Shown: positions 58,851 to 64,000 of the stretch, in pieces | Numbering within the stretch: position 1 is the stretch's first letter | How the letters are laid out: each line of letters opens with the position of its first letter | Assembly (NCBI GenBank): GCA_930367205.1 | Contig: OV884011.1 | Coordinates: 43,165,754 to 43,229,753, forward strand | Origin: Acanthosoma haemorrhoidale | Lineage: Eukaryota; Arthropoda; Insecta; Hemiptera; Acanthosomatidae | DNA length: 64,000 nucleotides | Direction of reading: 5' to 3' | The notes under the pieces: generated by a model | Database searches by the model: none | What the model saw: only the letters and a program-made list of their open reading frames with translations | Told to the model about the DNA's origin: nothing | Position numbers and translations under genes: made by a program

Positions 58851-61800
58851 TAATCAGAAGTTACAATGCACTGGATACGGTAGAACTACATCGTATTGCG
58901 GACCCATCTTAGCTGTGTGTTTATGTTTTTGATTCGAAGGTTATCATTATTTGTTGATTCGATGTAATATGTAGTTTGTAGGCTGTTTTAGTATTGTCAC
59001 CAATTTTCATAACTTTTATTATATGCTTCCCAGTGTCTGATTCTAAAGATCGTATTTCACAATCGGATAAAAATATTTATCATTACTACTTTTACAAACA
59101 AATAATTATAATATGTAGTCTTTAGTCCATTTACAAAAAACAAAATTTGATAAGAGCTGCAACGCTGTAAGAAATCTCTCGGATGCTATTTATAAAAACC
59201 AAGGCGCATTCTTCATTATGGGGATTTCGGTTTTGGCAAATCTCCTGGTTCTCTCAATATCTGGGTCGGATTTAGGGAACACTCAACTTAGACTGGGGCA
59301 AGGAGTGGGTCAAAACCATTTTAAAAAATAAAAGAAGATCATCGATGACAGGGGATGTCGATGTGTTCAACGATAAAAGCCATACAATTATTCAACGTGT
59401 CTGTAATTTTAAAAGGATATTCGATAATATCTCAAAAAAAGTCTGTATAGGTTATATTACTTTTAAACTTTTTAAGCCACAGCTCAGAAGCTATTTCAAA
59501 TTCTAGTTCTATAGGAGTTCTGTTTAATCCCCCCCCCCCGTGTTCAAGGATCACAAATACTTTTATTTGTTGGAAAATTTTTTTTAATAAAAAGAACTAC
59601 AAATTGTTTCATAGCAGTAATATCTCTTTTTTCTTCATGTTAAGCGTTCTTCGTTTCGTTTATTTAGATATTTTCACGAATAATGAAATTCATTTCATAG
59701 CATTTGCCCCTGAGCTAGGGGCATTTTCCTGATCCATACAAATGGCTATTACTAAAAGAGGATGATACAAGCATTAATTAACAAAAAATGTTAATTACAA
59801 AGAATTGCTTTCGATACTTATAAGTGTCGATCTAAAACCTCGAATGAATTAATATTCTGAAGTCACCGCTAGCGAGAAATTCCAAAACCGCAGCAGCGTT
59901 CATCACACCTCTTCACCGACGACCACAGAGTTTTCAAATTCACGAGGAAGCGTAGAAAACGATTTATAAATTTTATTTCCTACTTCCTCTTGTTCGCACC
60001 TACAAACTAATATATTCTAATTACATGATAAATTGAATATCTAGGTAATGGAATTGAATATTCTAGATGGTAGTTCTGTTCGATAATAGAGACTCGAGCT
60101 CAGCTATAATTGATTCCGACAACATATTATCATAAAATAACAATGAGCCCATATAATGCATTGTATGTGTTATAAGCATACATAAGACATTTTCAGTAAT
60201 TGAAAGAGAATACCAACTGAAATAAAACTATGTTTATTTATAAAAGGTAGTCAATAATTAATAAAATTATCTATAGTTTTGCACCAGTTTTTTACGGATT
60301 CCCTCAACTTTAGACTAGCGCAGGACCAATGAAGCCGGAAGTATATTCTGAATCTATTCTGACATGTAACATAAACAGCAGATTAGTCCACATTCTGAAA
60401 GATATATGACGTAACTTGAGCGTAACACTTCAAATCGAGTATCTCTAATAACAGCCATGAATAATATGGCGTGAGCTGTTTTTACAATTAAGAACCTTTT
60501 ACATCGAATGAAGTTTTGTTTCATGTATTCTCTATGTATGAATTCAATATTTATAATATGATACTACAAAAGAATAGACGAAGTTAGTTCCATACAACGG
60601 TTAGTGGGCTTGGATTATTTATTCATTGCTAGGGACAACACAAAAGTTATATTCTTATTAGCTCTACCGTTTGTTTTGAGATTTCTATCCCACTCCAAAT
60701 AAATAATAAATAAAATGGATGGACAGGTTCATGTTGAATTATTATTGTAATAAATATATATTTTACTAATTTTGTTTTCTTATTTTACTTTATTTTGAAA
60801 AAATTCCCAGTAAGCCACCATAGGTACACGTTTAGATAAATACTGTTCATTAAGAAGTTTAAAATAGCATATTGAAACATTCAAACGCTAAACCATAGGT
60901 GACTTAAGAAAGATAAAAGCAGTACTCTGCTAGGGTTAGTAAAAAAACTTCAAATGAGTGTTACAAGACCCCTTCGGTCCAGCTGATGGCTTGTTGGTCA
61001 TGATAAAGTAACAGGGAGTTAGACAAAAAAATGACTTAAAAAAAAAAAAAATTTAGCCCCATTATTCTTACTTTAAGCTCGTTAAAGACTGTTTTATAAT
61101 AAATAAGACTGGTCCTTATAGTACAGATAATGTGAGTTAGATTAACTTCTAAGCAGGGAAATATTTAGTCCAGCATACAAAGATGGTAACTAACTGAGCT
61201 AGACTGGTCGTACATATAATTGTTGATATAATTAGCAATCTGCAATAGGAAGCATGAACACTTCAAAAAAAAGCAATTAGTTCATTTGACGGAAGATCTA
61301 AAAACAATATTTAGTCGCTATACAATTCATTGACGCTCATTCCTTTATTGCACCAATAAATTGTTCGAGGTGACTAAACACTGCGTTTATATCTTCTTGA
61401 CTGTACCACTTTACTAGAAATATTTTATGTCACTATTTATGATGAGTCCACGGATGAAAAGTTAATTTTTGTAGGTTTTGAGTTCGGAAGGAATTTCATC
61501 CCTGTATTGTTCGCACATTTTGGAATTTTAAGGCCCCTGTTTGAACTGGACGTGAAGATTTCGGCAAACAATACAAAATATGATTAACTTTACTTAATTA
61601 ATAACTTGATAATTAACACAAAAACTATATGCTACTGGCATTTAGGAAGGTACTGGAAACTACTCCGGATCCCCAAAGGATTCTATCGGAAATCCCCCGA
61701 CAGGTCGGGTTTACTAAGCCTCGTGAGGACAAATGAGCAGCTACTTGAGTGTATACATAAAGATCCTAGGTCGGCCTTTCCTCTTCATGAGATGTTGGAC

Positions 61801-63086
61801 CATGGATTTGTTATTTTTAATGAGTAGGTTATCAAATAGTAGATCTCAGCGTTCTAATTGTCAAAATTCCTCAGGACTTTACTGTCATTAAAATGGTTTA
61901 ACTCCTAAGCAGCATAATGTAATATTTTGCACTGAAGTTCCACCTAAGTCCCTGGTGATTATGCTAAAAACAAAAGCAACCCTTAAAAAAAAAAAATGGC
62001 GTTGATAAGAAAACGTGGTAACTAAAACCTATAAATGTTCCTACCATATTTATTATATTTTTATTTTATTAGAAATTACAAAAGTTATTGAAATCACATA
62101 TGCAACTTTTTCACTATCCATGTTTGGCCTAAAGACATGATTCTCCAGATGATGCTAAAAATAAATATTATCCCCATCCTCAGAAGTATGGTATCGACTA
62201 AAACATCCTGATTAGTATAGCGTAATGTTCGGGATTTTCAAAGTTGTAACCACCCCCGTTTTTCAAAGAGGTTTCATTACTTGTTAAGTCGAAAATAAGT
62301 ATTTATCTTATCGGATTAAACATGGCTAAGTCCTGAAGTTATATTCGCTACTATTTTCCTTCCGTGGCGAAAACCTTTGCTGTATGATACATACGAACGA
62401 CTTGATTTCCTTTTCATTGACGTAGATAAATCTAGTTGTGATTTTTACAGAATGTTTACCAAGAAGTACAGCGTTGCAGTTAGGCCCAGGTGCTCAGGGC
62501 GGGTGGGAGGAGTGCAGGATTCTCGGAAGAGAACTCGGTAGGGGGGATATGATGCGAAGGAGGCCACGGTTTTGTAAATGGTATCGCCAAGGATTTCCAC
62601 CTCTAGCTGAGGCTACGGGGTGAAGAGCCTAAGTCGGCCTTCTAGCAGCCTTTATGTCACCTAATACCTGCTACTGCCACTGCTATTGCTGCTACTGTAA
62701 CTGCTCGCTACCAGTACTTGCGTCCACCAGCTGGTCTTAAACATATAGATCGTACAATGCGTAAATTATATGTGTCACTACTGCCAGACTAAATACATTT
62801 TATGAAATTCGTTTTCTTGATATAATGAAAAAAATATCATCATTTAATAATATCAATAAAATAAATTTTGCAATATATCGCGAATATCATTATTATATCA
62901 TAATAAATGCTTAACAGTTTGAACCGCAACTCAAACATAACATCACAACCCATGTCGATTTTTTTTTCAATTTTCATGGACTAAGTGAACTTATTTTTCA
63001 TGACTGTACACAGTGTTTATACTGTGAGCATATAAATGAGTAGAAGGAGGCAAAAGTCTATCATGATTTCCTACCCCCCCCCCCAG
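58851..63086. other. AT-rich sequence without a recognisable gene
   Basis: Small frames at 61606-61827 and 62438-62623 (the latter in a GC-richer patch, 62480-62640) show no motif. A CTG/CTA-type trinucleotide stretch lies at about 62668-62705. C runs are at 59531-59540 and 63074-63085. No repeat partner or gene recognised. Confidence 0.4.
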
Positions 63087-64000
63087 GTACCACTATCGTT
63101 GTCCATAACTCCATTTCCCATCACATAGTTCCTTTGGAAGGACATGATATCCTTCAGTACACTACAGTGTCAATCAGCACCTTCACTTTCCCCTTACTCT
63201 AGCATCAGTGTACTGCTCTCCCAATAAATCCATTTCCGATTCCCAATTCATCTCCTTTCTACACTCCATCGGACATCGTTTCCTTGTGGGTGAGGACTTT
63301 AATGCGAAGCCCCAACACTGGGGTGTCAAGATCCATGAATACACGCGGACGTGCTTTGCTGTCTGCACTCACACGGAAACATTGCTCCACTATCTCCCCT
63401 GACACACTATTGGCCATCAGATCCCAATTGAAATCCAGATTTCTTTCACTTCTTGTTCTACAATAGTTTAGGAACAGTACTCATTCAAACTATTCACTTA
63501 TGCGCCTCGATGACCTCCCTTCCGATCATATCCCCTTAATATTATCCATTTCCCTAAGACCAATTCACAAACTTCCTCCTCCTTCATTTATTAGGGGTTC
63601 AGTGAATTGGGAACACTTCTACCAGCTTCTTACAGATTCCGTAGACCTCAAAGTGTCCCTGAAACATCGAAACAGACGATGCAGTGCTTTCTTTCACTAC
63701 TCTAGTCCAGAGGTCGGCTTGGGAGGCATCGTCACCCCACCGTCATCCGAAAATTCACAATCAAAATCCTTTACCTCAGCCCTAATCCAATCCAAACCAC
63801 CGCTCCAGAACAGTGTGACAAAGATCCCGACATCCTGCTGATCGTCGTTCGTTCGCAAGAGTTCCACATGGCATTGTCCTGGGTCCTATCCTATATAGCC
63901 TATACACCGCTGAGGCCCCCTCTACCCCCAATACCTTTTTGACCACATTCGCAGATGACACTGCAGTCTTGTCTTCTCACCTCTGGGTCTGCCCTCTTAT
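63087..64000 (+). pseudogene. Jockey-clade ORF2 with endonuclease and RT palm, internally deleted, runs off window
   Basis: Starts after a C run with endonuclease text GTTIVVHNSISHHIVPLEGH (about 63090-63150). A frameshift follows, then VYCSPNKSISDSQF and the metal-binding motif DFNAKPQHWG (about 63295-63325). After another shift comes the endonuclease C-terminal SDHIPLILSI (about 63520-63550) with the catalytic Ser-Asp-His. The linker VNWEHFYQLLTDSVDLK follows. At about 63845 the sequence jumps to RT block RVPHGIVLGPILYSLYTAEA and FADDTAVL (63855-63985), so a large piece containing RT fingers is missing. The catalytic FADD is intact here, unlike the 40-kb copy. Frameshifts rule out function. 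Confidence 0.9.

Noticed and set aside
1..64000. CRISPR arrays, operons, bacterial promoters or rRNA
   Set aside because: No regularly spaced short repeats, no tight gene strings and no rRNA signature; sequence is of eukaryotic character.

Overview
The window looks like AT-rich, repeat-dense, gene-poor nuclear DNA from an arthropod, most likely an insect. The evidence is the many Jockey-clade non-LTR retrotransposon relics, tRNA-like SINE heads, homopolymer and AT microsatellites, and the absence of prokaryotic gene structure. No intact host gene is visible. Open frames are short, and the recognisable protein similarity lies in broken copies. Identities come from reading translated motifs and comparing the window with itself; no database was searched.

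Layout. 0-16 kb: mostly anonymous AT-rich DNA with two minus-strand 3' ends of a Jockey-like family ('family A', 3.4 and 6.4 kb), a poly-A-tailed element ('family P', 7.8-8.1 kb), a possible Jockey 5' fragment (11.1-11.4 kb), and two diverged copies of a third element (8.8 and 15.2 kb). The third element carries eroded hammerhead-ribozyme-like cores, and one copy has a perfect 41-bp inverted repeat. 16.4-17.6 kb: a 565-bp tandem duplication, two copies apparently identical plus a diverged partial third. 18.0-20.0 kb: a cluster of three retroelements, a Jockey copy on minus ('family B'), family A on plus and family P on minus. 20.5-23.1 kb: an inverted pair sharing a protein frame loosely resembling an insect chemoreceptor. 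26.5-27.5 kb (minus): the most distinctive object, a roughly 1-kb unidentified pseudogene with long frames broken by stops and frameshifts. It is a candidate endogenous viral or captured gene. 28.0-28.4 kb: C-terminal end of another LINE. 30.4-31.2 kb: a GC-richer single-copy-looking island. 32.3 kb: a CTCF-like motif.

33.7-34.3 and 45.1-45.7 kb are inverted copies of an unknown repeat with a partly shared reading frame. 34.6, 40.0-41.1 and 48.5 kb hold plus-strand family A copies; the 40-kb copy retains reverse-transcriptase palm motifs with a damaged catalytic motif, and the 48.5-kb copy is permuted. 42.3 kb is another family P copy. 44.2-44.5 kb is a roughly 310-bp TA-flanked MITE with DNA-transposon-like termini. 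50.7-51.7 kb is a family B copy with the endonuclease-RT linker, RT start and 3' tail. 53.4-53.6 kb is a coding-like unknown. 56.5-56.9 kb is a possible R1-like RT fragment. 63.1-64.0 kb is a Jockey copy with endonuclease, an internal deletion and RT palm, running off the window.

The Jockey pieces at 11, 63, 50, 19-18 and 40 kb overlap in order along one element and together outline most of an ORF2. None is active. The window is best read as a graveyard of retroelements with a few captured or duplicated gene fragments.
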